A stretch of DNA of 64,000 nucleotides from Erythrobacteraceae bacterium Alg239-R51 (lineage in GTDB: Bacteria; Pseudomonadota; Alphaproteobacteria; Sphingomonadales; Sphingomonadaceae), in contig CAMZOI010000001.1 of assembly GCA_947331495.1 (NCBI GenBank), positions 1,240,001 through 1,304,000 of the forward strand, read 5' to 3'. Within the stretch, counting starts at the first letter, position 1. Each line of letters opens with the position of its first letter. Below are positions 16,881 to 26,627 of the stretch, piece after piece. Below the pieces are notes generated by a model. That model searched no databases and was not told the DNA's origin. It saw only the letters and a program-made list of their open reading frames with translations. The position numbers and the translations under genes are program-made.

Positions 16881-18020
16881 ATGTTACACGATGCATTGAC
16901 CAAACACCCGGTGATTTCGGCAACCGGGTTGTACACTCCCGAACACAGCATTTCGAACCAGGAACTGGTCGAGAGCTTCAACACCTTCGTCGAGCTTCAC
17001 AATTCGCGCAACGCCGATGCGATCGCTTCCGGCGAAGTCGAAGCATTGCATCCGAGTTCGGTCGAATTCATCGAGAAGGCGAGCGGGATCAAGGCGCGCC
17101 ATGTGATGGACAAGAAACCGGTACTCGATCCCGAGATAATGGGGCCGCGCTGGCGCGAACGCACAAACGATGAACTCTCGCTAATGGCCGAAATCGGTGT
17201 GAATGCTGCGCGTGATGCACTGGACCGAGCGGGGCGCCTACCCGGTGATGTCGACGCGGTCCTATGCGCCGCATCGAACATGGAACGTCCCTATCCGGCC
17301 ATGGCGGTAGAAATACAGCAGGCGCTGAAAATCGACGGCTTCGGTTTCGATATGAACGTCGCGTGCTCTTCGGCCACTTTTGGCATTCAGACCGCCGCCG
17401 ACTATATCCGTGCCGGCAATGCCAGGAGCGTGCTGGTGGTCAGCCCGGAAATCACGAGCGGGCATTTGAACTGGCGTGACCGTGACAGCCATTTCATCTT
17501 CGGCGACGTCGCCACCGCCGTCCTGGTCGAAGATGCGGCCATGGCACCGAGCGCACACTGGGATATCCTTGGAACCAAGCTCAAGACAGTCTTTTCCAAC
17601 AATATTCGCAACAATTTCGGCTTTCTCAATCGTGCGTCGCCGGAAGGCGAGGGCAAAGCTGACAAGCTTTTCGTCCAAGAAGGGCGCAAGGTATTCAAGG
17701 AGGTCGTCCCGATGGTCGCCGACATGATTATCGAAGAAGCCGATCGCTTGCAGATCGATCCGCAGTCTCTGCGCCGGCTGTGGCTTCACCAGGCAAATGC
17801 CGGAATGAACCGTCTGATCGCACAGCGTGTGCTGGGTCACGAGGCCGATGCAGATGAAAGTCCGACCGTGCTCGACACCTACGGCAACACGTCCAGCGCC
17901 GGATCGATCATCGCCTTCCATTTGCATAGCAAGGATCTGTCCCCGGGCGACACCGGCCTGATCTGCAGCTTCGGAGCAGGTTATTCCGCGGGTACAGTGT
18001 TCGTTCGCAAGGCGGCTTGA
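16881..18020 (+). CDS. Long beta-ketoacyl-ACP synthase III-like enzyme
   Basis: A 379-residue thiolase-fold condensing enzyme. The catalytic triad of the KAS III class is complete: Cys162 in NVACSSATFG, His303 in LWLHQANAGMN and Asn336 in YGNTSSAGS. It is about 60 residues longer than E. coli FabH. The extra material is mostly in the first 110 residues (VESFNTFVELHNSRN...VEALHPSSVEFIEKASGIKARHV) and in the loop around 235-270. That long form is shared with a KAS III branch that includes alkylresorcinol-type (DarB/StlD-like) synthases as well as enzymes starting ordinary fatty acid synthesis in alphaproteobacteria. It precedes psd-pssA, so a lipid role is likely. The exact acyl substrate cannot be told from sequence. 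Confidence 0.85.
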   Translation: MLHDALTKHPVISATGLYTPEHSISNQELVESFNTFVELHNSRNADAIASGEVEALHPSSVEFIEKASGIKARHVMDKKPVLDPEIMGPRWRERTNDELSLMAEIGVNAARDALDRAGRLPGDVDAVLCAASNMERPYPAMAVEIQQALKIDGFGFDMNVACSSATFGIQTAADYIRAGNARSVLVVSPEITSGHLNWRDRDSHFIFGDVATAVLVEDAAMAPSAHWDILGTKLKTVFSNNIRNNFGFLNRASPEGEGKADKLFVQEGRKVFKEVVPMVADMIIEEADRLQIDPQSLRRLWLHQANAGMNRLIAQRVLGHEADADESPTVLDTYGNTSSAGSIIAFHLHSKDLSPGDTGLICSFGAGYSAGTVFVRKAA

Positions 18021-18059
18021 CGGCTTGTGACCGACGCCTGCAACGCCTAAGCCCGCGCA

Positions 18060-18812
18060 ATGGCAGGTGACCTTCTCGACAATCGCGGGCGCGGGGATGT
18101 GCGCTGGTCGTTTCCCCCGATACATCCTGAAGGGCGCAAGTTCGGCTTAATTGCCGTGGCCGCCAGCCTGTTTTTTCTGATCCTGCTCGACTGGGAAATT
18201 GTCGGCTGGCCCTTGCTCATCCTGTCGCTGGGCGTGTTCGGCTTCTTCCGCGACCCTGAACGTGTCGTGCCCCAGGACGACCGCACGATCCTTTCGCCAG
18301 CGGACGGACGCGTGTCGCAAATCGCCGAGGTCAAACCGCCTAAAGAGCTGTCGATGGACGACGGCAGCGGAGAAAACGGGTTATCTCCAGATACCGTGAC
18401 TAGAGTTTCGATCTTCATTTCCGTTTTCGACGTTCATATCAATCGCACGCCGATCGCCGGAACCATCCAGCGGGTGATCTACATACCCGGCAGCTTCGCC
18501 GACGCGTCGCTCGACAAGGCGAGCGAGGAAAATGAACGTCAACACATTCTTGTCGAACGGATGGACGGGGTGAAGATCGGCTTTACGCAGATCGCCGGCC
18601 TCGTTGCACGCCGGATCGTTCCTTTCGTCAAACCGGGCGATATCGTCGGCGCCGGGCAGCGCATCGGTCTGATCCGGTTCGGCAGCAGGGTCGACGTGTA
18701 TCTTCCGTCCGGCACCGGATCGAAGGTCTTGCTGGGTCAGCGTGTTGTCGCGGGTGAGACGGCGTTGGCCGAAGTCGGCGAAGCCGCACTACTTGAGGGA
18801 GTTACACAATGA
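18060..18812 (+). CDS. psd: Phosphatidylserine decarboxylase proenzyme
   Basis: A 250-residue membrane-associated decarboxylase of the short bacterial type. Hydrophobic segments ([33 protein letters not shown]) anchor the N-terminus. The motifs [17 protein letters not shown] and FDVHINRTP are present. The self-cleavage site is Gly208-Ser209 in [13 protein letters not shown], where Ser becomes the pyruvoyl group. It turns phosphatidylserine into phosphatidylethanolamine. The stop overlaps the pssA start by four bases, so the two steps of the pathway are encoded as a coupled unit. Confidence 0.95.
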   Translation: MAGDLLDNRGRGDVRWSFPPIHPEGRKFGLIAVAASLFFLILLDWEIVGWPLLILSLGVFGFFRDPERVVPQDDRTILSPADGRVSQIAEVKPPKELSMDDGSGENGLSPDTVTRVSIFISVFDVHINRTPIAGTIQRVIYIPGSFADASLDKASEENERQHILVERMDGVKIGFTQIAGLVARRIVPFVKPGDIVGAGQRIGLIRFGSRVDVYLPSGTGSKVLLGQRVVAGETALAEVGEAALLEGVTQ

Positions 18813-19633
18813 GCCTGTTGCCGCCGCGTCGTACGGATGAACCGGAGGAGCGCGCCCGGCTCGGTCCGAAAGCGGCGGAGGACGAGACGCCCGTAATGGG
18901 TCGTTCCCGGGCCCTGACTCTGCGCGTCATGGTGCCTAACGCGATTACCGCTGCGGCACTGTGTTCCGGGTTGACCGGCATCCGCTTCGCCATTTCGGAA
19001 AACTGGGGTGCGGCAGTGATAGCCATCATTGTGGCCGGAATTCTCGACGGCATGGATGGTCGCGTCGCTCGGGCGCTCAAGGCGCAATCAAGGTTCGGCG
19101 CCGAACTCGATAGTCTGGCCGATTCGCTTAGCTTCGGCACCGCGCCCGCGATCATCATCTACCTCTGGTCGCTTTCGGTCGACCCGCGTCTTGGATGGTT
19201 TGCGGCGCTCGCCTTCGCAATTTGCTGCGCCCTGCGACTGGCGCGGTTCAATGCCCAGATAGATACCACGGAGCAGCCGCACAAATCGCTCGGGTTTCTG
19301 ACCGGTGTACCGGCCCCTCTGGGGGCAGGGCTCGCTTTCGCGCCGTTCTATCTATGGATGGCAACCGGACTGGATGCTTTTCGCGAACCGCTTGCGGTCG
19401 GTCTTTGGCTTACGCTCATCGCGATCCTGATGATCTCGAACATGGCGACGCCGAGCTGGGCCTCCTTGCGACCAAGGCGCGGCGTGCGGCTGACCGTGCT
19501 GGCGTTCGTCGGTTTGTTGTTCGCTGCGCTGCTCGTCGAACCGTGGTGGTCACTCAGCGCGATTTGCGTCGGCTACCTTGTTCTTTTGCCCTACTCGCTA
19601 ATCCGTTACGCGAAGGTCAGGCGGCGCGTTTGA
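18809..19633 (+). CDS. pssA: CDP-diacylglycerol--serine O-phosphatidyltransferase
   Basis: A 274-residue integral membrane enzyme. The CDP-alcohol phosphatidyltransferase signature spans [18 protein letters not shown] then AELDSLADS, with all the metal-binding Asp residues. Several TM helices surround it ([45 protein letters not shown], and a C-terminal pair). It makes phosphatidylserine from CDP-diacylglycerol and serine, the substrate of Psd. It starts inside the psd stop (ATGA) and overlaps the convergent small gene by 17 bases at its end. Confidence 0.95.
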   Translation: MSLLPPRRTDEPEERARLGPKAAEDETPVMGRSRALTLRVMVPNAITAAALCSGLTGIRFAISENWGAAVIAIIVAGILDGMDGRVARALKAQSRFGAELDSLADSLSFGTAPAIIIYLWSLSVDPRLGWFAALAFAICCALRLARFNAQIDTTEQPHKSLGFLTGVPAPLGAGLAFAPFYLWMATGLDAFREPLAVGLWLTLIAILMISNMATPSWASLRPRRGVRLTVLAFVGLLFAALLVEPWWSLSAICVGYLVLLPYSLIRYAKVRRRV

Positions 19634-19856
19634 TCGCGCCACAGAGCCGCGACCGGGCTTTATTTCGATTAGAACGAAAGTGAGTTCCGCTCACCGACGG
19701 GCGTGGCAGGGGTGGGAATTGCGCACCTGCGGCGTTCGCCAGGTCGTTACGTATCGCGCCAAGAGCAGACCACCAGCGCAATCCGCTATCGGCCAACACA
19801 GCTGTCGCTGCACAGGCGATCAGGGCAACTAGACCAATCAACAAGAGTGTGAACAT
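19617..19856 (-). CDS. Small single-pass membrane protein, unknown
   Basis: A 79-residue product from the ATG at 19856, preceded by GGAG about 9 bases away; the longer frame lacks such a site. A hydrophobic segment MFTLLLIGLVALIACAATAV is followed by ADSGLRWWSALGAIRNDLA, and then a basic tail (RSNRNKARSRLCG). No family is recognised. Its 3' end runs into the end of pssA on the other strand. It could be a real small membrane protein or a chance frame; the ribosome-binding site and TM-first layout favour the former. Confidence 0.5.
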   Translation of the reverse strand: MFTLLLIGLVALIACAATAVLADSGLRWWSALGAIRNDLANAAGAQFPPLPRPSVSGTHFRSNRNKARSRLCGAIKRAA

Positions 19857-20205
19857 CTCGAATTCTCCAGCTCCGGCCATTGACAATCCTGTCGACAAGG
19901 CGGGGATATGATGAGGGAAACTCCACAAGCCAGCCTGTAGTTCCAATAGAGAGGTATGTTCCCTATCTGTTCCGCTCGGTCAAGTCCTAATCGTGCTCGC
20001 GTTTCGATATTTCTGGGATGAATTGGGTCTGGCGTTCAGGTTGAACTTCGTTTATGGGCGGCGCGTTCGTTCGGGACACGGCCATTCCGGCTGGCCTTGA
20101 ACGGGCAAATCCACATGGAAGGCGCACATACCGGTGCCCGAAGCGGGACATGACCGCATCCGGGTTTCCAGTCTTCCAGAGGCACAACCGGAAAGGAATT
20201 GAACT
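19857..20205 (+). other. Gap upstream of rpsB (349 bases)
   Basis: No convincing gene here. A TTGACA at 19880-19885 with TATGAT at 19907-19912 (spacing 21, too long for a good promoter) may contribute to rpsB expression. The last 150 bases are leader-like, and GGAAAGG sits just before the rpsB ATG. I could not assign a known ribosomal-protein leader structure. Confidence 0.4.
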
Positions 20206-20958
20206 ATGGCGGCTCCTACCGTCACGATGCAGCAATTGATCGAAGCCGGATCGCATTTCGGCCACCAGACCCACCGTTGGAACCCACGCATGAAGCCGTA
20301 TATTTTCGGCGCTCGCAACGGGGTCCACATTATCGATCTGTCTCAGACCGTGCCCTTGTTCGCACGCGCTCTCGACTTTATCAGCCAGGCTTCGCGCTCG
20401 GGCGGAAAAGTCCTTTTCGTCGGTACCAAGCGCCAGGCGCAGGATGCCGTTCGCGAAGCCGCATTGTCTTCGGGCCAGCATTTTGTGAACCATCGCTGGC
20501 TTGGCGGCATGCTGACTAACTGGAAAACCATCAGCCAGTCGATCAAACGTCTCAAGACGCTGGACGAGCAGCTTTCGGGCGAAATGTCGGGTCTCACCAA
20601 GAAGGAAGTCCTTCAGCTTACGCGCGAGCGTGACAAGCTGGAAATGTCGCTTGGCGGCATCCGCGACATGGGCGGTATTCCCGATGTTATGTTTGTGATC
20701 GACGCGAACAAGGAAGATCTTGCTATCAAGGAGGCCAACGTATTGGGCATCCCGGTGGTTGCGGTTCTCGATACCAATGTCGATCCCGAAGGTATCGCCT
20801 TCCCGATCCCCGGTAACGACGATGCTGCTCGAGCGATCAAGCTCTATTGCGACGCAGTCGCCGAAGCAGCCCGTTCCGGCCGGGGCGAGGGCGTACAGGA
20901 TTCAGGTGCCGATGTCGGCGCAATGGAAAGTCCGCCGGCGGAAACTGCCGCGGCCTGA
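20206..20958 (+). CDS. rpsB: 30S ribosomal protein S2
   Basis: A 250-residue S2 protein with a strong GGAAAGG ribosome-binding site. Family blocks are in order: [92 protein letters not shown] and [20 protein letters not shown]. The tail ([16 protein letters not shown]) is variable, as usual. It is followed by tsf, the near-universal rpsB-tsf pair. Confidence 0.98.
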   Translation: MAAPTVTMQQLIEAGSHFGHQTHRWNPRMKPYIFGARNGVHIIDLSQTVPLFARALDFISQASRSGGKVLFVGTKRQAQDAVREAALSSGQHFVNHRWLGGMLTNWKTISQSIKRLKTLDEQLSGEMSGLTKKEVLQLTRERDKLEMSLGGIRDMGGIPDVMFVIDANKEDLAIKEANVLGIPVVAVLDTNVDPEGIAFPIPGNDDAARAIKLYCDAVAEAARSGRGEGVQDSGADVGAMESPPAETAAA

Positions 20959-21069
20959 TCCCGATCACGAACGGTCGTGGCGACACGTCCGCTACACTGC
21001 GAAGTCAAGCGCCGGACCGCTCAATAGAGCTGGTCCGGTGCCCGCACTATTTGAAGAAGGAATACGAAC

Positions 21070-21996
21070 ATGGCTGCATTCACTGCCGCTGACGTGAAAG
21101 CCCTGCGCGAGAAGACCGGCGCGGGAATGATGGATGCCAAGAAGGCGCTCGAAGGGGCCAATGGCGATGTCGAGGCCGCAGTCGACGCGCTGCGCGCCAA
21201 AGGTCTGGCCACGGCGCAGAAGAAGTCGAGCCGTACCGCCGCCGAAGGTCTTGTCGGCCTCGCCGTCGAAGGGACCACCGGCGTTGCCGTCGAGGTCAAT
21301 TCGGAAACGGATTTTGTTGCCAAGAACGACAAGTTCCAGGATTTTGTCCGCAAGACCACGCAAGTCGCGCTTAACGATGACATTACGGATGTCGAGGCGC
21401 TCAAGACTGCCGACTATCCTGATGGCGGCACGGTCGGCGAGAAGCTGACCGACAATGTCGCCACCATTGGCGAGAACCAGCAGGTTCGTCGCATGAAGAC
21501 GGTATCGGTGAACAATGGCGTCGTCGTTCCCTACATGCACAACGCGGTCGCGCCAGACCTCGGCAAGATCGGCGTGCTCGTCGCACTGGAAAGCGAAGGT
21601 GATCAGGACAAGCTGGCCGAACTCGGCAAGAAGCTCGGAATGCACATCGCCGCAGCCTTTCCGCAGGCGTTGACCGCAGACGGTCTGGACGCAGATACGA
21701 TCGAGCGCGAGCGCAAGATCGCACAGGAGAAAGCCGCCGAGAGCGGCAAGCCAGACAACGTCCAGGAAAAGATGGTCGACGGGGCTATCGCCAAGTTCGC
21801 CAAGGAAAACGCGCTACTCAGCCAGGTTTACGTCATCGACAACAAGACGCCGATCGCGCAGGTCGTTGAGGGCGCAGGTAAAGATATCGGTGCCAAGGTC
21901 GAGTTGGTGGACTACGTCCGTTTCCAGCTGGGTGAAGGCATTGAGAAGGAAGAAAGCGATTTCGCCGCCGAAGTGGCTGCCGCTGCTGCGGGCTGA
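21070..21996 (+). CDS. tsf: Translation elongation factor Ts
   Basis: A 308-residue nucleotide exchange factor for EF-Tu. The N-terminal UBA-like domain ([19 protein letters not shown]) is followed by the core with the EF-Tu contact [14 protein letters not shown] and two subdomains ([20 protein letters not shown]). The end, [21 protein letters not shown], is that of the full-length bacterial protein. It lies 110 bases after rpsB on the same strand with its own AAGAAGGAA ribosome-binding site. A strong terminator follows. Confidence 0.98.
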   Translation: MAAFTAADVKALREKTGAGMMDAKKALEGANGDVEAAVDALRAKGLATAQKKSSRTAAEGLVGLAVEGTTGVAVEVNSETDFVAKNDKFQDFVRKTTQVALNDDITDVEALKTADYPDGGTVGEKLTDNVATIGENQQVRRMKTVSVNNGVVVPYMHNAVAPDLGKIGVLVALESEGDQDKLAELGKKLGMHIAAAFPQALTADGLDADTIERERKIAQEKAAESGKPDNVQEKMVDGAIAKFAKENALLSQVYVIDNKTPIAQVVEGAGKDIGAKVELVDYVRFQLGEGIEKEESDFAAEVAAAAAG

Positions 21997-22013
21997 GCGA
22001 TTAAGGCTTTTTG

Positions 22014-22049
22014 AAAAAGGCCGTCGAACTCCGGTTCGGCGGCCTTTTT
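22014..22049 (+). terminator. Rho-independent terminator after tsf
   Basis: AAAAAGGCCG at 22014-22023 pairs with the CGGCCTTTTT end of the hairpin, with an inner stem TCGAAC/GGTTCG. It ends in TTTTT and closes the rpsB-tsf transcript. The A-run on the 5' side means it may also act for the opposite-strand peroxiredoxin gene. Confidence 0.92.
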
Positions 22050-22140
22050 CGTAAGTGCCACGCGGCTGGCGGGAATTCAGACGCAATCAACACGTCGCGG
22101 ACCCTGTCCATTCCGCTCTACCCATTGCGAAGCCGAATGA

Positions 22141-22620
22141 TCAGAGCTGGCCCAGCATATGTTCTGCGCTGGAAACGGAGTAATCACCCGGCTGTTCGAC
22201 GTTAAGTTGCTTCACCACGCCATCCTCAACCAGCATGGAGTAGCGCTGTCCGCGCTTACCCATTCCGAAACCGGACCCGTCCATCGTCAGACCTACCGCT
22301 TCGGCGAAGTCGCCATTGCCATCGGCCAGCATGGTAATATCCTGACTGCCGGCTGCCTGGTTCCAGGCTCCCATCACGAAAGCGTCGTTGACGGCAGTCC
22401 CGACGATTTCGTCGACTCCCTTGGATTTAAGATCGTCTGCCTTCTCGACGAAACCGGGCAAGTGCTTGGCCGAACAAGTTGGCGTAAACGCGCCCGGGAC
22501 CGAGAACAGCGCGACTTTCTTGCCCTTGAAATACTCGCCTGATTGGACCTGCTCGGGTCCGTCGGCCGTTGCCTTGACCAGCTTCACATCAGGCAGCTTG
22601 TCACCCACCGAAATCGTCAT
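22141..22620 (-). CDS. Peroxiredoxin, Prx5 type
   Basis: A 159-residue thiol peroxidase from the ATG at 22620 (MTISVGDKLPDVKL). Peroxidatic Cys49 lies in VPGAFTPTCSAKHLPGF, the Prx5 motif P-G-A-F-T-P-T-C. Further blocks are VNDAFVMGAWNQ, DGNGDFAEAVGLTMD and GMGKRGQRYSMLVEDG. It reduces hydrogen peroxide or alkyl hydroperoxides with a thiol donor such as glutaredoxin or thioredoxin. No fused glutaredoxin domain is present. It is divergent from ahcY; the 173 bases between them carry one palindrome that could serve either gene. Confidence 0.93.
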   Translation of the reverse strand: MTISVGDKLPDVKLVKATADGPEQVQSGEYFKGKKVALFSVPGAFTPTCSAKHLPGFVEKADDLKSKGVDEIVGTAVNDAFVMGAWNQAAGSQDITMLADGNGDFAEAVGLTMDGSGFGMGKRGQRYSMLVEDGVVKQLNVEQPGDYSVSSAEHMLGQL

Positions 22621-22695
22621 TGCGCAATATCCTTTCGTATTGGTCCCCATCCGCGCCCGATATACGCCTCGTGGGACGTGCGACAACCGCCAAGG

Positions 22696-22715
22696 ATATA
22701 AAGATGTCTTTATAT
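22696..22715. promoter_or_regulatory. 20-base palindrome, likely repressor operator before ahcY
   Basis: ATATAAAGAT followed by GTCTTTATAT is a near-perfect inverted repeat (9 of 10 pairs). It lies 78 bases before the ahcY start and about 75 bases from the divergent peroxiredoxin start. AT-rich half-sites of the form ATAAAGAT in this setting suit a dimeric winged-helix regulator. An ArsR-type S-adenosylhomocysteine sensor (SahR-like) is my guess from general knowledge of methionine-cycle regulation. No such regulator gene is in the window. Confidence 0.6.
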
Positions 22716-22793
22716 TTGCGTCGAGCAGGCCAAATCGCTAGTGCGCTATGCGACAGGCGTTCTACTGGCGCCACACAGTTTCAGGAGCATTAA

Positions 22794-24203
22794 GTGTCCG
22801 AATTCAACGATTACGTCATCAAGGATATCGCGCTGGCTGATTACGGTCGCGCCGAGATTGCCATCGCCGAAACCGAAATGCCAGGTCTGATGGCCACGCG
22901 CGAAGAATATGGAGCCGCCCAGCCACTGAAAGGCGCCCGAATCGTCGGTTCGCTGCATATGACGATCCAGACGGCCGTTCTTATCGAAACCCTTATAGCA
23001 TTGGGCGCCGAAGTCCGTTGGGCAACCTGCAATATCTTCTCGACGCAGGACCACGCTGCCGCGGCGATCGCCGCACAAGACATTCCGGTTTTCGCGGTCA
23101 AGGGCGAGAGCCTGGCAGATTACTGGGATTATGTCGGCAAGATCTTCGACTGGTCGAGTGAGGGCGACGAAGATCTGACCGCAAACCTCATCCTTGATGA
23201 TGGCGGCGATGCGACGATGTTCGCGCTTTGGGGCGCGCGGATCGAGGCAGGTGAGGAAATCCCCGAGCCGCAGAACGCCGAAGAAATTGAGATGCAACGC
23301 GCGCTCAAGGACTTCCTGAACCGCAAACCGGGCTATCTCACCAAGTCGGTCAAGGCCATCAAGGGCGTGTCTGAAGAAACGACGACCGGCGTTCACAGGC
23401 TTTATCACCTTGCGAAGCAGGGCAAGCTGCCGTTCCCGGCGATCAATGTGAACGACAGCGTGACCAAGTCGAAATTCGACAACCTGTACGGCTGTCGTGA
23501 ATCCCTCGTCGACGCGATCCGCCGTGCAACCGACGTGATGCTTTCGGGCAAGGTCGCACTGGTTGCAGGTTATGGCGATGTCGGCAAAGGTTCGGCGCAG
23601 TCGCTGCGCAATGGCGGCGCACGCGTGCTCGTGACTGAGATCGATCCGATCTGCGCATTGCAGGCGGCGATGGAAGGCTATGAGGTCGTGACAATGGAGG
23701 ACGGCGTGCAGCGCGCCGACATCTTCGTGACCACCACCGGCAATGAGGGTGTCATTACCGCCGAGCACATGAAGGCAATGAAGCCGATGAGCATCGTGTG
23801 CAATATCGGCCACTTCGACAGCGAAATACAGATTTCGGCGCTCGATAATTACGAATGGACCGAACTGAAGCCCGGTACTGATCTGGTGAAGTTCCCCGAT
23901 GGCAAGGAAATCATTCTGCTTGCGAAGGGTCGACTGGTGAATCTCGCTTGCGCGACGGGTCATCCAAGCTTCGTGATGAGCTGCTCCTTCACCAACCAGG
24001 TGCTGGCCCAGATCGAACTTTGGAAGAATGCTGGCGATTACCAGAACGACGTGTACGTGCTGCCAAAGCATCTCGACGAGAAGGTCGCAGCGCTGCATCT
24101 CGACAAGCTCGGCGTGAAGCTGACGAAACTTAGCCAGAAGCAGGCGGACTATATCGGCGTCCCGGTCGACGGGCCGTTCAAACCCGAACATTACCGCTAC
24201 TGA
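22794..24203 (+). CDS. ahcY: Adenosylhomocysteinase
   Basis: A 469-residue NAD-dependent enzyme from GTG 22794, preceded by CAGGAG. It hydrolyses S-adenosylhomocysteine to adenosine and homocysteine, keeping methylation reactions running. Visible blocks: the substrate-binding [14 protein letters not shown] and [14 protein letters not shown], the catalytic region [13 protein letters not shown], then the signature [20 protein letters not shown]. The NAD-binding Rossmann loop [14 protein letters not shown] follows, and the C-terminal Lys/Tyr end PFKPEHYRY. An insertion of about 40 residues near 110-160 is typical of the long proteobacterial form. The palindrome upstream probably controls it. Confidence 0.97.
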   Translation: MSEFNDYVIKDIALADYGRAEIAIAETEMPGLMATREEYGAAQPLKGARIVGSLHMTIQTAVLIETLIALGAEVRWATCNIFSTQDHAAAAIAAQDIPVFAVKGESLADYWDYVGKIFDWSSEGDEDLTANLILDDGGDATMFALWGARIEAGEEIPEPQNAEEIEMQRALKDFLNRKPGYLTKSVKAIKGVSEETTTGVHRLYHLAKQGKLPFPAINVNDSVTKSKFDNLYGCRESLVDAIRRATDVMLSGKVALVAGYGDVGKGSAQSLRNGGARVLVTEIDPICALQAAMEGYEVVTMEDGVQRADIFVTTTGNEGVITAEHMKAMKPMSIVCNIGHFDSEIQISALDNYEWTELKPGTDLVKFPDGKEIILLAKGRLVNLACATGHPSFVMSCSFTNQVLAQIELWKNAGDYQNDVYVLPKHLDEKVAALHLDKLGVKLTKLSQKQADYIGVPVDGPFKPEHYRY

Positions 24204-24287
24204 GCGGCATCTGCATTCGGGCGATTGATGTAGAGGCTGGCCGGGGAGGCATTGCATCCCCGCCATCCTCCGCATAGCTGGCAGGTG

Positions 24288-26627
24288 ATGGACTCGCCCG
24301 CCCTTCTGGCCGTTTTCGGACTGTTGATTGCCTTGTGGACCGCCGGGGCGGTCTGGGTGATGTTGCGCGCCAGCGGACGCGAGCAGAAAAGCGCGGCAAG
24401 CCGTAGGGCAGCGCAGCGCCTTTCCCGGATGATCGAGGAATCACCCGCCATCCCGCTCTTGGTAAGAGCGGATGGTAGGATCGAGGCACCGGATCGGTTG
24501 GCACGATGGATCGGGCTCGACCGCGTGCCGGAATATCTGAGCGAATTGGCCGGCAGTGACGGGAACGGTTTGAGCGAGGACCAGATCGAGGATCTGACGC
24601 GCAACGTCCGCCGTACGCAAAAAACCGCCAAGCCATTCCGGATGGCAATCGTTCCACCCCGGTCAAACAAGGCCTTACAATTGCAAGGGTCGCTGGCGGA
24701 TCCAGGTGTCTCCCCGAGTGGAGCGGCCCTGGTCTGGATCTTCGACTTCACCGAAAGTCAGTCCGAGCTGTCCAGGCTTCGCGAAGATGCCAATCGCGCG
24801 CGCGACGATTTCGGAGCGCTTGTCGGCCTGATCGAGGCAGCACCCATGCCGATGTGGTTCCGCGGAGCCGACATGAAGCTGCGCCTTGTAAACAAGGCCT
24901 ATGTCTATGCCGTCGGTTCGGAAAGCGCGGACAAGGTGGTGGCCGACCAGATCGAACTGGTCGAAACCGTCGGGGGGCGAACGGCGGCAGAAGTCGCTCA
25001 GCAGGCAGCCGACCGCCGCCAGCCAATCGAACGTATCGTCTCGGCCACGATCGACAATGCCCGGCGCACCATTCGCGTCACTGACTTGCCGCTGATGAGC
25101 GAAGGCATTGCCGGATACGCGGTCGATATAGAAGAGATGGAAGAGCAAGCCCGAGAATTCCGTGCTTTTCGCGAAGCTCAGCGTTCCATGCTCGACCAGC
25201 TTTCGATTGGCGTGGCTCAGTTCGATGCACGACATCGGATGACTTTCGCCAACCAGCCCTTTCACCGCGTCTTTTCCCTGCCTCCCGGCGTTGTCAACGA
25301 TCGGACCACGTTCGAACAGATGCTGCTCGTCGCGCGCGAGAACGGGCGCATTCCCGAAGTTCGCGATTTCCCCGCCTGGCGCAACGAACTGGCGCAGTGG
25401 TTTTTGATGGACGATCCGCACGAAGAAGCCTGGTCGCTGTCTGACAGCACGCACCTGCGGGTCGTTGCCCAACCTCTGCCTGATGGTGGACTGGTGATGA
25501 TTGCCGAGGATCGGACCGAGCAACTTGCCCTATCCGCGACGCGCGATACGCTTTTGCGAACCCGTACGGCGACGTTTGACAGCCTGTTCGAAGCGTTGGC
25601 GGTGTTCGCCCCCGATGGACATCTGGAATTATGGAATCGCGGCTTCGCGGGTGTATGGGGTATCGATCCCGAAGTGCTCGACGGGCATCCGCAGGCAGAG
25701 GATCTGCTCGAAGCGATCGCGAACAATCTTGCCGACCGGAAAAACGTCACAGGCGTAAACCACGTTATTCGCGCCGCGACCCTTGATCGCAAGAAACGCG
25801 AGGGGCGCATTGAATTGCTGGACGGTCGAACACTGGATTTTGCAGGTGTGCCACTACCTGACGGCAATGGCTTGCTGACCGTTCTGGATGTGACTGCATC
25901 GCAGCAGGCCGAAGAGGCACTGCGCGAACGCAATCGTGCACTGGAAGAGGCGGACGCAGTGATGACGCGGTTCCTTGCCAATATGAGCTACGAGTTCCGT
26001 ACACCGCTCACATCGATTGGCGGGTTTGCCGAATTGCTGACCAGCGGCGTCGCAGGCGATCTCAGTGCGCAGGCGAAGGAATATGCGCAGGCCATTACAA
26101 CATCCGTTGGCAAGCTGACCGAGCAAGTCGAGAATGTACTCGACCTGTCGCAGAGCGAGGCTGGTCTGATGCCATTGAGCAAGAGCCGGGTGGAACTGCT
26201 TCCTTTCGTCACGCAGATTGTCCGCAAGCAGGAGCAGCGTATCGTGGACGCTGGACTCACACTTGATCTCAAGGGCGATCCGGGAAAAACGGTCTTTGCC
26301 GATCCGCAGCAATTGCGCCGCGCAATCTCTCAGCTGCTGGACAACGCAATCAATGGCACACCGCGCGGAGGGCGCATTGTCGTGGACATTGGCAAAAAGC
26401 GCGGAGCGACCAGGATTGTCATCTCGGACAACGGGACGGGAATGAGCCAGCACGAACTTGCGCGCGCGCTCGAAGGCATACGCATGTCGGACGACGGCAA
26501 GGGCATCGAACGGCGGCAGGGGTTGGGCATCCCTCTGGCGCGCCAGCTTGTCGAAGCCCATGACGGAAGCCTTGAAATCCAGAGTCGCAAGAACGGCGGA
26601 ACCACCGTGACGATCAACCTGCCATGA
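24288..26627 (+). CDS. divL: DivL-type PAS kinase with Tyr in place of the phospho-acceptor His
   Basis: A 779-residue protein from ATG 24288. One N-terminal membrane helix (LLAVFGLLIALWTAGAVWVML) is followed by several PAS-like segments (about 50-540). The dimerisation motif reads LANMSYEFRTPLTSIGG: the invariant His is replaced by Tyr568 (codon TAC at 25989-25991). The ATPase domain keeps N box LLDNAINGTP, G1 SDNGTGMS and a modified G2 (RRQGLGIPLARQLVEAHDG). This Tyr substitution and the overall size match DivL of Caulobacter (Tyr550), which works as a pseudo-kinase modulating CckA and hence CtrA. The following genes tsaE-amgK-murU-addBA match my recollection of the divL neighbourhood in other alphaproteobacteria. 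The tsaE start overlaps its stop. Confidence 0.88.
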   Translation: MDSPALLAVFGLLIALWTAGAVWVMLRASGREQKSAASRRAAQRLSRMIEESPAIPLLVRADGRIEAPDRLARWIGLDRVPEYLSELAGSDGNGLSEDQIEDLTRNVRRTQKTAKPFRMAIVPPRSNKALQLQGSLADPGVSPSGAALVWIFDFTESQSELSRLREDANRARDDFGALVGLIEAAPMPMWFRGADMKLRLVNKAYVYAVGSESADKVVADQIELVETVGGRTAAEVAQQAADRRQPIERIVSATIDNARRTIRVTDLPLMSEGIAGYAVDIEEMEEQAREFRAFREAQRSMLDQLSIGVAQFDARHRMTFANQPFHRVFSLPPGVVNDRTTFEQMLLVARENGRIPEVRDFPAWRNELAQWFLMDDPHEEAWSLSDSTHLRVVAQPLPDGGLVMIAEDRTEQLALSATRDTLLRTRTATFDSLFEALAVFAPDGHLELWNRGFAGVWGIDPEVLDGHPQAEDLLEAIANNLADRKNVTGVNHVIRAATLDRKKREGRIELLDGRTLDFAGVPLPDGNGLLTVLDVTASQQAEEALRERNRALEEADAVMTRFLANMSYEFRTPLTSIGGFAELLTSGVAGDLSAQAKEYAQAITTSVGKLTEQVENVLDLSQSEAGLMPLSKSRVELLPFVTQIVRKQEQRIVDAGLTLDLKGDPGKTVFADPQQLRRAISQLLDNAINGTPRGGRIVVDIGKKRGATRIVISDNGTGMSQHELARALEGIRMSDDGKGIERRQGLGIPLARQLVEAHDGSLEIQSRKNGGTTVTINLP

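Noticed and set aside
22621..22793. SAH or SAM riboswitch before ahcY
   Set aside because: I could not find the conserved pairing elements; the only clear structure is the short DNA palindrome, which suits a protein operator better.
24238..24264. Terminator between ahcY and divL
   Set aside because: CGGGGA and TCCCCG can pair over six bases, but no T-run follows on either strand.
22746..24275. A 509-codon open frame on the reverse strand across ahcY
   Set aside because: It mirrors the ahcY coding frame almost exactly, has no family motifs, and arises from high GC content that removes stops on the opposite strand.
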